Positions 1 to 7,518 of a stretch of 11,256 bases of DNA are shown one piece after another; position 1 is the stretch's first letter, and each line of letters opens with the position of its first letter. Under the pieces are notes generated by a model, which did not search any database, was not told where the DNA came from, and saw only the letters and a program-made list of their open reading frames with translations. Origin of the DNA: an uncultured Plesiomonas sp. (GTDB taxonomy: Bacteria; Pseudomonadota; Gammaproteobacteria; Enterobacterales; CAMTGL01). The stretch covers positions 1 through 11,256 of the forward strand of contig CAMTGL010000043.1 of NCBI GenBank assembly GCA_947071955.1, given 5' to 3'. The position numbers and the translations under genes are program-made.

Positions 1-1233
1 GGTAAAGAGTCTGCCCGTGATTTTACACTGTTGGATACCCCACCGATTGCTCCTGCAGATGCGCCTGGTTTACGTATCGAATTGATGAGTGATGACGCAT
101 CAAGCCTAACGGTGGGTGATGTGGTGCTATATCGCGGTTATCCGGTCGGTACGGTTGAGCAAAGTGAGTTTGACCTAAAAGCGCGTAAAATGCGCTATAA
201 GTTGTTTATTAATGCCCCTTATGACAGCCTTGTCACCAGTAATGTGCGCTTTTGGAAATCAAGCGGTGTATCCGTTGACCTTTCAGCACAGGGCTTTCGT
301 GTTGATATGGCCTCGTTGAGTTCACTAATCAGTGGTGGAGTCAGCTTTGAAGTACCAAAAGGCTGGCCGTTGGGGGATACTATCCCACAAAATACCGCTT
401 TTGAGTTATATGCAAATCAGCAGAGCATTACACAAGGGCTGTACGATAAATTTATTCCTTATGTACTGTTCTTTAACGAATCAGTTCGCGGATTAAGTGC
501 TGGAGCGCCGGTTGAGTACCGAGGTGTGCGAATTGGTACCGTGATGAGCGTGCCTTATTACTTCAACAATAAACTGACACTGGCTGAAACGGGTGGTGGT
601 ATTCCGGTATTGATTCGTTTAGAAGTTGGGCGTTTGCCAGACCGCTTAACCGTCTCGGAACTGCAAGCAGATATTAATACGGCAATGAAGCAGGGTATGC
701 GTGCAATGCTAAAAACCGGTAATTTACTGACCGGTCAGCTGTTTGTTGATTTAAATATGGTTGATAACGCACCAAAAGCACCTGTCCATAAAGATATTGA
801 TGGTATTCAGGTGATGCCAACGGTTGCCGGAGGTTTCAGCTCTATTGAGATCAAAGTGCAGCAGGTGCTGGATAAGCTGAATAAGTTGCCTGTTGAAGCG
901 CTATTAAAAGAGACAACCAATACCTCAAAAGAGGTGCAGAAGACCTTACGCTCAGCCGGTAAACTGGCTAATACACTCGATAAACTGGCAACACAGGCTA
1001 ATAATGAGCAGTTGCCGAAAGAGTTGCGCGCTACATTAAGTGAGTTGCAACAAACGCTGAAAGGCTTAAATCCCGGATCTCCGGTGTATGATCGGTTGAA
1101 TAACAATCTGCAGTCACTCGATAAAGTGCTGCGAGATACCCAGCCGGTAATACAAAAAATTAATCAAAAACCGAACTCACTGATATTTGGATCTTCTTCG
1201 GTAGCTGATCCTGAACCTAAGAAGGCGAAATAA
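1..1233 (+). CDS. pqiB: PqiB, MCE-domain intermembrane lipid transport protein (5' end outside window)
   Basis: The frame is open from base 1 and reads GKESARDFTLLDTPP before the first in-frame TTG at 31, so the gene continues off the left edge; that TTG is internal. About 410 residues are visible, and E. coli PqiB has about 546, so the N-terminal membrane anchor and first MCE domain are missing. Two MCE domains are visible, each with a signature strand: LYRGYPVGTV (visible residues 43-52) and VEYRGVRIGTV (171-181). From about residue 280 a long, Leu/Lys/Glu-rich helical region follows, ending in a KPNSLIFG-like tail typical of PqiB/YebT proteins. In the family, PqiB hexamers form a tube spanning the periplasm, with the C-terminal helices making the needle, and carry lipids between inner and outer membranes. 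pqiC follows directly, and pqiA should lie just upstream. Assignment to PqiB and not YebT/LetB rests on three-MCE size and the pqiC neighbour. Confidence 0.95.
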   Translation, partial: GKESARDFTLLDTPPIAPADAPGLRIELMSDDASSLTVGDVVLYRGYPVGTVEQSEFDLKARKMRYKLFINAPYDSLVTSNVRFWKSSGVSVDLSAQGFRVDMASLSSLISGGVSFEVPKGWPLGDTIPQNTAFELYANQQSITQGLYDKFIPYVLFFNESVRGLSAGAPVEYRGVRIGTVMSVPYYFNNKLTLAETGGGIPVLIRLEVGRLPDRLTVSELQADINTAMKQGMRAMLKTGNLLTGQLFVDLNMVDNAPKAPVHKDIDGIQVMPTVAGGFSSIEIKVQQVLDKLNKLPVEALLKETTNTSKEVQKTLRSAGKLANTLDKLATQANNEQLPKELRATLSELQQTLKGLNPGSPVYDRLNNNLQSLDKVLRDTQPVIQKINQKPNSLIFGSSSVADPEPKKAK

Positions 1234-1261
1234 CATGATTGGGAATTGGAAAGGGTTGATG

Positions 1262-1861
1262 ATGAAAAAGTGGGTTGTAGCCTGCTCACTGCTGCTCTCT
1301 GCGTGCAGCAGTACGCCAGAGATTGCCTATTATCAGTTGGCCGCAGCACCTGCGGCAACAAAGCTAGAAAAGCAGAGTGATGTACTGCTGGTGAATGCAG
1401 TCTCTGTTGCAGATTATCTGGCAGGCCCTGGTATCGCTTATCAAACAAACGATATTGAAATGGTGGTTACGCAGCAAAACCTGTGGGTGGATAACCTGCC
1501 TGCTCAGTTAACCCGCACACTGGCGGCAACCTTAACCACACAATTGCCACAGTGGCAGGTGGCGTCGAGCACCACCTCTGCCGCACCGTGGCAGTTGAAT
1601 GTGCAAGTTGATCGTTTTCAGGGGCGCTATGATGGCTCTGTGTTGATCAGTGGCCGTTGGACACTGACCCACAACGATCAGCGCTGGCAGCAAAGTTTTG
1701 TGCAAACGCTGCCTCAGCAGAAAAATGGCTATCCAGACATGGTGCGTGTAATGAGTGCGGGCTGGCAAGCGCAGGCGGTTGATATCGCGCAGCATGTGCA
1801 AAAGCTCAGTGCTGTTCCACTGCAAAGTGCAACATCATCGTTTCGGATCACCCAGCAATAA
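1262..1861 (+). CDS. pqiC: PqiC, outer-membrane lipoprotein of the Pqi transporter
   Basis: From the start chosen here the protein has 199 residues (E. coli PqiC about 187). The N-terminus MKKWVVACSLLLSAC is a lipoprotein signal peptide: two lysines, a hydrophobic stretch, then lipobox L12-S13-A14-C15. Serine after the cysteine does not match the inner-membrane retention signal, so outer-membrane sorting is expected. The rest matches the PqiC/DUF330 (ABC-type transport auxiliary lipoprotein) family, with the early YYQL motif and a central LWVDNLPAQLTRTLA segment. In the family PqiC forms an outer-membrane ring that docks the end of the PqiB tube. An in-frame ATG at 1235 would add nine residues ahead of the signal peptide and has a poor ribosome binding site. 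The purine run GGAAAGGG at 1248-1255 lies 6 bases before ATG 1262 (3 before ATG 1259), favouring 1262. The gene lies 28 bases after pqiB, so the two are co-transcribed. Confidence 0.92.
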   Translation: MKKWVVACSLLLSACSSTPEIAYYQLAAAPAATKLEKQSDVLLVNAVSVADYLAGPGIAYQTNDIEMVVTQQNLWVDNLPAQLTRTLAATLTTQLPQWQVASSTTSAAPWQLNVQVDRFQGRYDGSVLISGRWTLTHNDQRWQQSFVQTLPQQKNGYPDMVRVMSAGWQAQAVDIAQHVQKLSAVPLQSATSSFRITQQ

Positions 1862-1864
1862 AAA

Positions 1865-1870
1865 TATAAT
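1865..1870 (+). promoter_or_regulatory. Possible -10 box (TATAAT) upstream of hdhA
   Basis: A perfect TATAAT lies just after the pqiC stop. The best -35 at a 17-base spacing is TTCGGA (1842-1847), a weak match inside the end of pqiC. Transcription would begin near 1877 and give hdhA a leader of about 120 bases containing the inverted repeat at 1916-1961. This is a consensus match only; read-through from pqiC is also possible because no classical terminator separates the genes. Confidence 0.3.
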
Positions 1871-1915
1871 GTGGGATTTCTATCCCTAAATTTATATTTG
1901 GATACATGATCACCT

Positions 1916-1961
1916 ATAAATGCGCATAATCCGCCACACACGGCAGGTTGTGCGCATTTAT
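1916..1961. repeat. 11-bp perfect inverted repeat with 24-base spacer between pqiC and hdhA
   Basis: The arms ATAAATGCGCA (1916-1926) and TGCGCATTTAT (1951-1961) are perfect reverse complements separated by 24 bases. The spacer has a small nested pairing, CCG (1931-1933) with CGG (1941-1943). A transcript would form a strong hairpin after the pqiC stop and in front of hdhA. The 3' arm is followed by ATTATATAAG-like sequence and not by a U-run, so this is not a textbook terminator. It could be a weak terminator or processing hairpin for pqiABC mRNA, or an operator. The symmetry is directly visible; the role is unknown. Confidence 0.6.
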
Positions 1962-1995
1962 TATATAAGCTAGATACCCAATATGAGACAGGCTG

Positions 1996-2763
1996 ATGTC
2001 AATAGAAGAAGTGTTTAGGCTAGATGGTGATGTTGCCATTATCACCGGTGCTGGAGCGGGCATTGGTCAGGCAATTGCGACTGTGTTTGCTGATGCCGGT
2101 GCCGCGGTTGTGATCTCAGACATTGATCTGAACACGGCGCAGTGCGTGGCCGATGAAATTATCAGCTCGGGTGGGAAGGCGATTGCGGTCGCTTGTGATA
2201 TTACCCAAGAGTCAGATCTGAATGCACTGGTTGAACAAACTGTACAGGCATTCGGCAAAATCACGGTACTGGTGAACAACGCCGGTGGCGGAGGCCCAAA
2301 ACCCTTCGATATGCCGATGCATGATTTTGAGCGAGCCTATCAGTTGAATGTGTTTCCCGCATTTCGGTTATGTCAGTTATGTGCGCCGCATATGGCGGAT
2401 AATGGTGGCGGAGCGGTGGTGAACATTACCTCAATGGCCGGTGAAAACATTAACAGCAATATGGCGTCATATGCCTCATCTAAAGCGGCACTGAATCATC
2501 TGACGCGCAATATTGCGTTTGATTTGGGTGCGCATGGTATTCGTGTTAATGCTATCGCTCCCGGTGCGGTACGTACTCATGCATTATCAACGGTGTTAAC
2601 CGAAGAAATTGAGTACCAGATGCTGAAAAAAACACCGCTAGGCCGTTTAGGTTTGCCTTCAGATATCGCATATGCGGCGCTGTTTTTAGCCTCTGCTGGT
2701 GCGGCATGGGTTAGTGGCCAAGTGCTGACCGTCAGTGGTGGTGGTTCACAAGAGCTCGAGTAA
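1996..2763 (+). CDS. hdhA: HdhA-like NAD-dependent short-chain dehydrogenase (7-alpha-hydroxysteroid dehydrogenase family)
   Basis: This 255-residue classical SDR enzyme has the cofactor motif TGAGAGIG at 17-24, an Asp at 42 after the second strand (NAD-type specificity), NNAG at 94-97, and the catalytic triad Ser146, Tyr159 and Lys163 within YASSK. These positions and the length coincide with E. coli HdhA, as do long shared stretches such as NNAGGGGPKPFDMPM and the C-terminal SGGGxQEL. E. coli HdhA oxidises the 7-alpha hydroxyl of bile acids in the cytoplasm. Whether that is the physiological substrate here cannot be read from sequence, since close SDR homologues act on other secondary alcohols. 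The start ATG has AGG three bases upstream (1990-1992). The gene stands alone, with an inverted repeat before it and a strong terminator after it, so it is probably monocistronic. Confidence 0.88.
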   Translation: MSIEEVFRLDGDVAIITGAGAGIGQAIATVFADAGAAVVISDIDLNTAQCVADEIISSGGKAIAVACDITQESDLNALVEQTVQAFGKITVLVNNAGGGGPKPFDMPMHDFERAYQLNVFPAFRLCQLCAPHMADNGGGAVVNITSMAGENINSNMASYASSKAALNHLTRNIAFDLGAHGIRVNAIAPGAVRTHALSTVLTEEIEYQMLKKTPLGRLGLPSDIAYAALFLASAGAAWVSGQVLTVSGGGSQELE

Positions 2764-2814
2764 TTTACCAAAAGCATGTTTAGTTGGCAGCTATGTTTAG
2801 CCGCCAATACACAT

Positions 2815-2838
2815 AACCGCCTTTTTAGGCGGTTTTTT
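2815..2838 (+). terminator. Rho-independent terminator of hdhA
   Basis: The stem AACCGCC (2815-2821) pairs with GGCGGTT (2828-2834) around a TTTTTA loop. The T-run covers 2833-2838. This is a standard intrinsic terminator about 50 bases after the hdhA stop, and it insulates lplA from hdhA. Confidence 0.9.
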
Positions 2839-2969
2839 ACGTTTGCGGGATAGAGAACCGTTTTATAGATTGGGGATAACAGATGATATACCTGATTTTA
2901 CTGTTGTCAGCAGAGCTAATCGACTAGAGTAGCTGATAATAAGATAGACAGCCTATTCAAGGGGTTATC

Positions 2970-4001
2970 ATGCAGAACGGCACACCTAAAACGGTACGGG
3001 TTTTTATTTCACACTCGGTTGACCCTTGGTTCAACCTTGCGGTTGAAGAGTGCATTTTCCGGCAAATGCCGGCCGACCAAACCGTGCTGTATTTATGGCG
3101 CAATGCCGATACCGTGGTGATAGGGCGGGGGCAAAACCCGTGGAAAGAGTGCAATACCCGTCGGATGGATGAAGACGGTGTTAAGTTGGCACGTCGACAA
3201 AGTGGGGGCGGTGCGGTATTCCATGATCTGGGTAATACCAATTTCACTTTTATGGCAGCAAAACCTGAATACGATAAAACGGTATCAACCCAGATAATCA
3301 TTAATGCACTGCATCGAATGGGTATTGATGCCAGTGCATCTGGCCGTAATGACCTAATAGTGGAAACCGCAGATGGCGAGCGTAAAATCTCCGGTTCAGC
3401 ATACCGTGAAACACCTGATCGTGGTTTTCACCACGGCACGTTGCTGTTGGCTGCCGATCTTTCACGCTTGGCGGATTACCTAAACCCTGATCCTAAAAAA
3501 TTAGCCAGCAAAGGCATTACTTCAGTACGTTCACGGGTGGCAAACCTTAATGAGCTGGTGGCCGGTATTGATCATGCGCAGATTTGCGATGCTATACAGC
3601 AGGCATTTTTTGACCGTCATCAAACATCTGTTGTTCCCGAAATTATTTCGCCGGAACATATGCCTGACTTGCCCAACTTCGCCGATCAATATGCCCAGCA
3701 AAAAAGCTGGGCGTGGAACTTTGGCAAAGCGCCACAGTTCACGCATACACTTGATCAGCGTTTTAACTGGGGTGGCGTGACACTGCACTGCAATGTTGAA
3801 AAAGGTTTGGTGACAGAAGCACAAATATTTACTGATAGCCTGACACCGGCCATCTTTGAGGCTCTCTCTGGCGTGTTGGTTGAAGTACAGTACAGCGCTG
3901 ACAGTATTAAGCAGGCGGTGATGCTGCTTGCCGCTGAGCAACCAGAATATCTGGCCGAGTTGAGCGAACTGGCAGAGTGGCTACAGCACGAAGTGCGTTA
4001 A
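2970..4001 (+). CDS. lplA: Lipoate-protein ligase A
   Basis: This 343-residue cytoplasmic enzyme (E. coli LplA about 338) activates free lipoate with ATP to lipoyl-AMP. It then attaches lipoate to the lysine of lipoyl domains in 2-oxoacid dehydrogenases and the glycine cleavage H protein. Family motifs in order are NLAVEECIF (22-30), the substrate loop RRQSGGGAVFHDLGN (75-89) and KISGSAYR (139-146), in which Lys139 is the conserved lysine contacting the lipoyl and adenylate groups. A C-terminal accessory domain spans roughly residues 250-343, as in the E. coli type that acts on its own. The start is supported by AGGGG at 2960-2964, five bases upstream. The gene lies between two terminators and is probably transcribed alone. 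No lipA/lipB biosynthetic genes are adjacent, so it fits a scavenging role. Confidence 0.95.
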   Translation: MQNGTPKTVRVFISHSVDPWFNLAVEECIFRQMPADQTVLYLWRNADTVVIGRGQNPWKECNTRRMDEDGVKLARRQSGGGAVFHDLGNTNFTFMAAKPEYDKTVSTQIIINALHRMGIDASASGRNDLIVETADGERKISGSAYRETPDRGFHHGTLLLAADLSRLADYLNPDPKKLASKGITSVRSRVANLNELVAGIDHAQICDAIQQAFFDRHQTSVVPEIISPEHMPDLPNFADQYAQQKSWAWNFGKAPQFTHTLDQRFNWGGVTLHCNVEKGLVTEAQIFTDSLTPAIFEALSGVLVEVQYSADSIKQAVMLLAAEQPEYLAELSELAEWLQHEVR

Positions 4002-4033
4002 GCATACTTTGCGTGGCGAGATGTGCAGTAGAT

Positions 4034-4066
4034 AAAAAAACAGCACGCAATGCGTGCTGTTTTTTT
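4034..4066. terminator. Bidirectional intrinsic terminator between lplA and metG
   Basis: The stem CAGCACGC (4041-4048) pairs with GCGTGCTG (4052-4059) around an AAT loop. An A-run at 4034-4040 precedes it and a T-run at 4060-4066 follows it. Because both flanks become U-runs on their own transcript, this hairpin can stop both rightward lplA and leftward metG transcription. Confidence 0.92.
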
Positions 4067-4088
4067 GTTTTGTGGCAATAGAGAGGGG

Positions 4089-6134
4089 TTATTTTACCCG
4101 CTGGCCTGGTTTTGCACCTGAGTCAGGGCTAAGAATAAACAGATCACTGCCGCCGTCACCGGCTGCTAACACCATACCCTCGGAGATACCAAAGCGCATC
4201 TTACGTGGCGCAAGGTTGGCGACCATCACGGTCATCCGGCCTTCCAGATCTTCGGGTTTGTAGGCTGATTTAATACCGGCAAACACCTGACGGGTCTCTC
4301 CGCCCAGATCGAGTGTCAACTTCACCAGTTTATCCGCTTCAGGCACAGACTCTGCTTTTGCAATCAGCGCAATACGCAAGTCAACCTTACTGAAATCATC
4401 AATACCGATAGTCTCGCAGATTGGGTTTTTATCCAGCTCAGTCGGCTCTTTTACCGGCATTGCTGCTGCAGCCTCTTCTTTTGACTCTTCAATCATGGCA
4501 TTGACCTTGTCAGGATCAATACGGTTGAACAGCGCTTTAAAGGTATTTACTTTGTGATTTAACAGCGGGGTCGCTACGCTATCCCATGTCAACGTTGTGT
4601 TGAGGAAACCTTCAGCACGCTCACTGAGCATCGGCATTACAGGTTTTAGGTAAGTCATCAACACACGGAACAGGTTAATTCCCATTGAGCAGATAGCGTG
4701 GAGATCGGCATCACGCCCCTCTTGCTTGGCCACGACCCATGGCGCTTGCTCATCCACATAGCGGTTAGCTTTGTCTGCCAGTGCCATAATTTCGCGGATA
4801 GCCTTGCCATATTCACGCGCTTCATACGCTTGTGCAATCATCTCTGCGGCATCAGTAAATTCAGCAAACAGCGCCGAATCAGCCAGATTATCTGCCAACA
4901 TGCCGTCAAAGCGTTTAGCAATAAAACCAGCATTTCGTGAGGCCAGATTCACCAGCTTATTCACGATATCCGCATTAACACGCTGGATAAAATCATCCAG
5001 ATTCAAATCAAGATCATCAATGCGAGAAGAGAGTTTTGCCGCGTAGTAATAACGTAAACAATCTGGGTCTAAATGCTTCAGATATGTGCCGGCTTTAATA
5101 AACGTGCCGCGTGACTTAGACATTTTTGCGCCATTCACGGTTACATAACCATGCACGAAAACATTGGTTGGTTTACGGAACTGGCTACCGTCGAGCATTG
5201 CTGGCCAGAACAGACTGTGGAAATAGACAATATCTTTACCAATAAAATGGTATAACTCGGCAGTAGAATCAGTGTTCCAAAACTCGTCAAAATTGAGATC
5301 ACTGCGCTTATCACAAAGATTTTTGAATGACCCCATGTAGCCGATAGGTGCATCAAGCCAGACATAGAAGTACTTGCCCGGAGCGTCAGGGATCTCAAAA
5401 CCAAAGTAAGGTGCATCGCGGGTGATATCCCACTGTTGCAGGCCTGACTCAAACCACTCCTGCATTTTATTGGCCACTTCATCTTGCAGTGTACCAGAGC
5501 GGATCCACGCCTTTAACATGCCTTCAAAAGAGGGCAGATCAAAGAAAAAGTGCTCAGTCTCTTTCATGACTGGTGTTGCACCTGATACTGCAGACTGTGG
5601 ATTAATCAGCTCAGTTGGGCTGTAAGTTGCACCACACACTTCACAGTTATCACCGTACTGATCTTCTGCTTTGCATTTTGGGCACGTTCCTTTCACGAAA
5701 CGGTCAGGCAAAAACATACTTTTTTCGGGATCAAAAAGCTGAGAAATTGTCCGCGTTTTGATAAAACCATTCTCTTTCAATCGGCCATAAATCATGCCCG
5801 CTAACTCACGGTTTTCATCACTGTGAGTTGAATGGTAGTTATCAAAACTGATATTAAAACAGGCGAAATCTTGTTGATGCTCACGGCTGACATCAGCAAT
5901 CATCTGCTCTGGTGCGATACCCATTTGCTGCGCTTTGAGCATAATAGGCGTACCGTGTGCATCATCGGCACACACAAAATAGGCCTCGTTCCCGCGCATA
6001 CGCTGAAAACGTACCCAGATATCGGCCTGAATATGCTCAAGCATATGGCCAAGGTGGATAGAGCCGTTCGCATACGGCAGGGCACAGGTGACCAGAAGTT
6101 TTCTTGCTGAAATAGCCTTAGCATCTAGAGACAT
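4089..6134 (-). CDS. metG: Methionyl-tRNA synthetase
   Basis: This 681-residue class I aminoacyl-tRNA synthetase (E. coli MetG 677) charges tRNA-Met and initiator tRNA with methionine. The Rossmann catalytic domain opens with CALPYANGSIHLGH, the HIGH motif being HLGH at 27-30. A zinc knuckle carries Cys151, Cys154, Cys164 and Cys167 (CPKC...CEVC). The second signature, KMSKS, lies at 337-341. The helical anticodon-binding domain follows and includes Trp466, equivalent to the E. coli anticodon-stacking Trp461. After an Ala/Glu-rich linker (about 548-565), a C-terminal tRNA-binding OB-fold domain (about 577-681) gives dimerisation, as in E. coli. The ATG at 6132-6134 (read on the minus strand) gives an N-terminus slightly longer than E. 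coli's; the ribosome binding site before it is weak. It is divergent from mrp and shares a terminator with lplA. Confidence 0.98.
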   Translation of the reverse strand: MSLDAKAISARKLLVTCALPYANGSIHLGHMLEHIQADIWVRFQRMRGNEAYFVCADDAHGTPIMLKAQQMGIAPEQMIADVSREHQQDFACFNISFDNYHSTHSDENRELAGMIYGRLKENGFIKTRTISQLFDPEKSMFLPDRFVKGTCPKCKAEDQYGDNCEVCGATYSPTELINPQSAVSGATPVMKETEHFFFDLPSFEGMLKAWIRSGTLQDEVANKMQEWFESGLQQWDITRDAPYFGFEIPDAPGKYFYVWLDAPIGYMGSFKNLCDKRSDLNFDEFWNTDSTAELYHFIGKDIVYFHSLFWPAMLDGSQFRKPTNVFVHGYVTVNGAKMSKSRGTFIKAGTYLKHLDPDCLRYYYAAKLSSRIDDLDLNLDDFIQRVNADIVNKLVNLASRNAGFIAKRFDGMLADNLADSALFAEFTDAAEMIAQAYEAREYGKAIREIMALADKANRYVDEQAPWVVAKQEGRDADLHAICSMGINLFRVLMTYLKPVMPMLSERAEGFLNTTLTWDSVATPLLNHKVNTFKALFNRIDPDKVNAMIEESKEEAAAAMPVKEPTELDKNPICETIGIDDFSKVDLRIALIAKAESVPEADKLVKLTLDLGGETRQVFAGIKSAYKPEDLEGRMTVMVANLAPRKMRFGISEGMVLAAGDGGSDLFILSPDSGAKPGQRVK

Positions 6135-6226
6135 AATGATAGTTCTACTGTTTTAGTATCAGATTTACGAATCCCGTGATGTTACCGCATCATTCTGTTT
6201 GTCGCTACCCACAGCCTGTAATCAAT

Positions 6227-6254
6227 GGGGTTGATTTGCGAATCAAATTCCCCC
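6227..6254. repeat. Hairpin in the metG-mrp divergent spacer
   Basis: TTGATT (6231-6236) and AATCAA (6241-6246) form a perfect six-base stem around TGCG. GGGG (6227-6230) and CCCC (within 6250-6254) can extend it across an ATT bulge. It lies 50-78 bases before the preferred mrp start. No T-run follows on either strand, so it is not a classical terminator. It may be a leader structure or an operator; function is not deducible. Confidence 0.5.
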
Positions 6255-6290
6255 AACCTTGAGTGATACAGAGCAGCACTTCCATAATAA

Positions 6291-6296
6291 AAGGAG
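6291..6296 (+). promoter_or_regulatory. Ribosome binding site fixing the mrp start
   Basis: AAGGAG is a near-perfect Shine-Dalgarno sequence eight bases before the GTG at 6305. The upstream in-frame GTG at 6263 has no comparable purine run at the right distance. This decides the start in favour of 6305. Confidence 0.75.
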
Positions 6297-6304
6297 TAGT
6301 CGGA

Positions 6305-7417
6305 GTGAGCCTTAAGTCTCTTTTCGGCGTTGAGTCGGATATCAGCGCTAAAATAGTGCCGATTTTAGATACATTTACCCATGCAACCTTATTGCAACCC
6401 TTAAGCCAGTTGCAGGCACTAAAACAAGCCAGTATCAAGCGTGATGAACTCACATTACGGCTTAGTATGCCTTTTGCGTGGGCATCGGGGTTTGATGCTT
6501 TAAAAGCGGTTGCAGAAGCACCGATTTTGGCGGCAACAGGGGCAAAACAGATCCGTTGGATTATCGAATACAACGTTGCCACGCTCAAACGTGCCAATAC
6601 CCAGCCGGGCGTGAAAGGTGTCAAAAACATCATCGCAGTGACATCAGGCAAGGGGGGGGTAGGCAAATCGAGCACAGCAGTGAATCTGGCATTGGCGTTG
6701 GCCGCTGAAGGCGGAAAAGTGGGTATTTTAGATGCCGACATTTACGGCCCGTCTGTGCCTATGATGCTCGGTACAGAAGATCAGCGTCCTACCTCACCTG
6801 ATGGGCAACATATGGTACCTGTCAGTGCGCACGGTATTGCTACCAACTCAATCGGTTATCTGGTTGAGGCCGACAGCGCCACTATCTGGCGCGGCCCGAT
6901 GGCCAGCCGCGCACTGGGGCAGTTGTTAAATGAAACATGGTGGCCTGATCTTGATTATCTGGTCATTGATATGCCGCCGGGTACCGGTGATATTCAGCTC
7001 ACTCTTTCACAGCAAACGCCGGTAACTTGTGCGGTTGTGGTCACAACGCCACAAGATGTTGCGCTGTTAGATGCCGCCAAAGGGATCGCCATGTTTGAGA
7101 AAGTGAATGTGCCTGTGGTGGGTATCGTAGAGAACATGAGCATGCACATCTGCAGTGAATGCGGTCATCATGAAGCTATTTTTGGTACCGGTGGTGCTGC
7201 ACGGTTAGCTGAAAAGTATGGTGCTGAATTGCTGGCACAACTACCACTGCATATCCGGTTGCGTGAAGACCTTGATCGCGGTGAGCCAACCGTAGTTGCT
7301 GCGCCGGAAAGTGAGTTTACTCACATTTATCGCCAGTTAGCGGCACGTATTGCTGCAAAAATGTACTGGAGTGGTGAATCTATCGCCACAGAGATTGCAG
7401 TTCGTAATATTAGTTAA
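6305..7417 (+). CDS. mrp: Mrp/ApbC, P-loop iron-sulfur cluster carrier ATPase
   Basis: Starting at GTG 6305 the product has 370 residues, against 369 for E. coli Mrp; the longer frame from GTG 6263 would add 14 residues with no homologous counterpart. The N-terminal MIP18/DUF59-like domain occupies roughly residues 25-95. The ATPase domain opens at VKNIIAVTSGKGGVGKSS with the deviant Walker A GKGGVGKS at 115-122, then DADIYGPS and IDMPPGTGD (about 222-230). Cys283 and Cys286 in ICSEC form the conserved CxxC that bridges an Fe-S cluster between two subunits. The cytoplasmic protein receives and transfers 4Fe-4S clusters; Salmonella apbC mutants have Fe-S enzyme defects. The gene is divergent from metG, as in E. 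coli. The Walker A codons contain eight consecutive G (6652-6659). No terminator is visible after the stop, so some read-through to udk is possible. Confidence 0.95.
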   Translation: MSLKSLFGVESDISAKIVPILDTFTHATLLQPLSQLQALKQASIKRDELTLRLSMPFAWASGFDALKAVAEAPILAATGAKQIRWIIEYNVATLKRANTQPGVKGVKNIIAVTSGKGGVGKSSTAVNLALALAAEGGKVGILDADIYGPSVPMMLGTEDQRPTSPDGQHMVPVSAHGIATNSIGYLVEADSATIWRGPMASRALGQLLNETWWPDLDYLVIDMPPGTGDIQLTLSQQTPVTCAVVVTTPQDVALLDAAKGIAMFEKVNVPVVGIVENMSMHICSECGHHEAIFGTGGAARLAEKYGAELLAQLPLHIRLREDLDRGEPTVVAAPESEFTHIYRQLAARIAAKMYWSGESIATEIAVRNIS

Positions 7418-7450
7418 AATCAATGGTAGCGTGATGAGGGTCAAATTTCT

Positions 7451-7456
7451 TATAAT
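7451..7456 (+). promoter_or_regulatory. Possible -10 box (TATAAT) for udk
   Basis: A perfect TATAAT lies in the 101-base mrp-udk gap, inside the small palindrome CTTATAATCATAAG (7450-7463). No good -35 is present at 16-18 bases. Transcription would start near 7463, giving a leader of about 55 bases. Consensus match only. Confidence 0.35.
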
Positions 7457-7518
7457 CATAAGGTTTGCACCCACGTCATCATTTGTTTTCACGCCACTAG
7501 AGTAATCAGAGCTTCACT

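Noticed and set aside
31..33. TTG at 31 as the start of the first gene
   Set aside because: The frame is open and PqiB-like upstream to base 1, and the visible protein lacks the N-terminal anchor and first MCE domain, so the gene is truncated by the window edge.
1235..1261. Longer pqiC start at ATG 1235
   Set aside because: It would place MIGNWKGLM before an already complete lipoprotein signal peptide and lacks a good ribosome binding site.
2776..2800. Direct repeat ATGTTTAG at 2776-2783 and 2793-2800
   Set aside because: Only eight bases, two copies, just upstream of a normal terminator; not enough to support a mobile element or binding array.
2904..2940. Possible lplA promoter TTGTCA (2904-2909) with GATAAT (2935-2940)
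   Set aside because: The spacing is 25 bases, well beyond the workable range, and no better -10 partner was found.
5141..5482. Long open frames antisense to or overlapping metG, lplA and other genes
   Set aside because: They lie entirely within strongly conserved genes, lack recognisable domains, and look like frame shadows of those coding sequences.
6259..6288. Promoter TTGAGT (6259-6264) / CATAAT (6283-6288), 18-base spacing, for mrp
   Set aside because: The boxes fit, but transcription would begin near 6295, inside the ribosome binding site at 6291-6296, leaving almost no leader for the 6305 start.
6263..6304. N-terminal extension of mrp from GTG 6263
   Set aside because: The 14 extra residues have no counterpart in E. 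coli Mrp, and GTG 6305 has the strong AAGGAG site at proper spacing.
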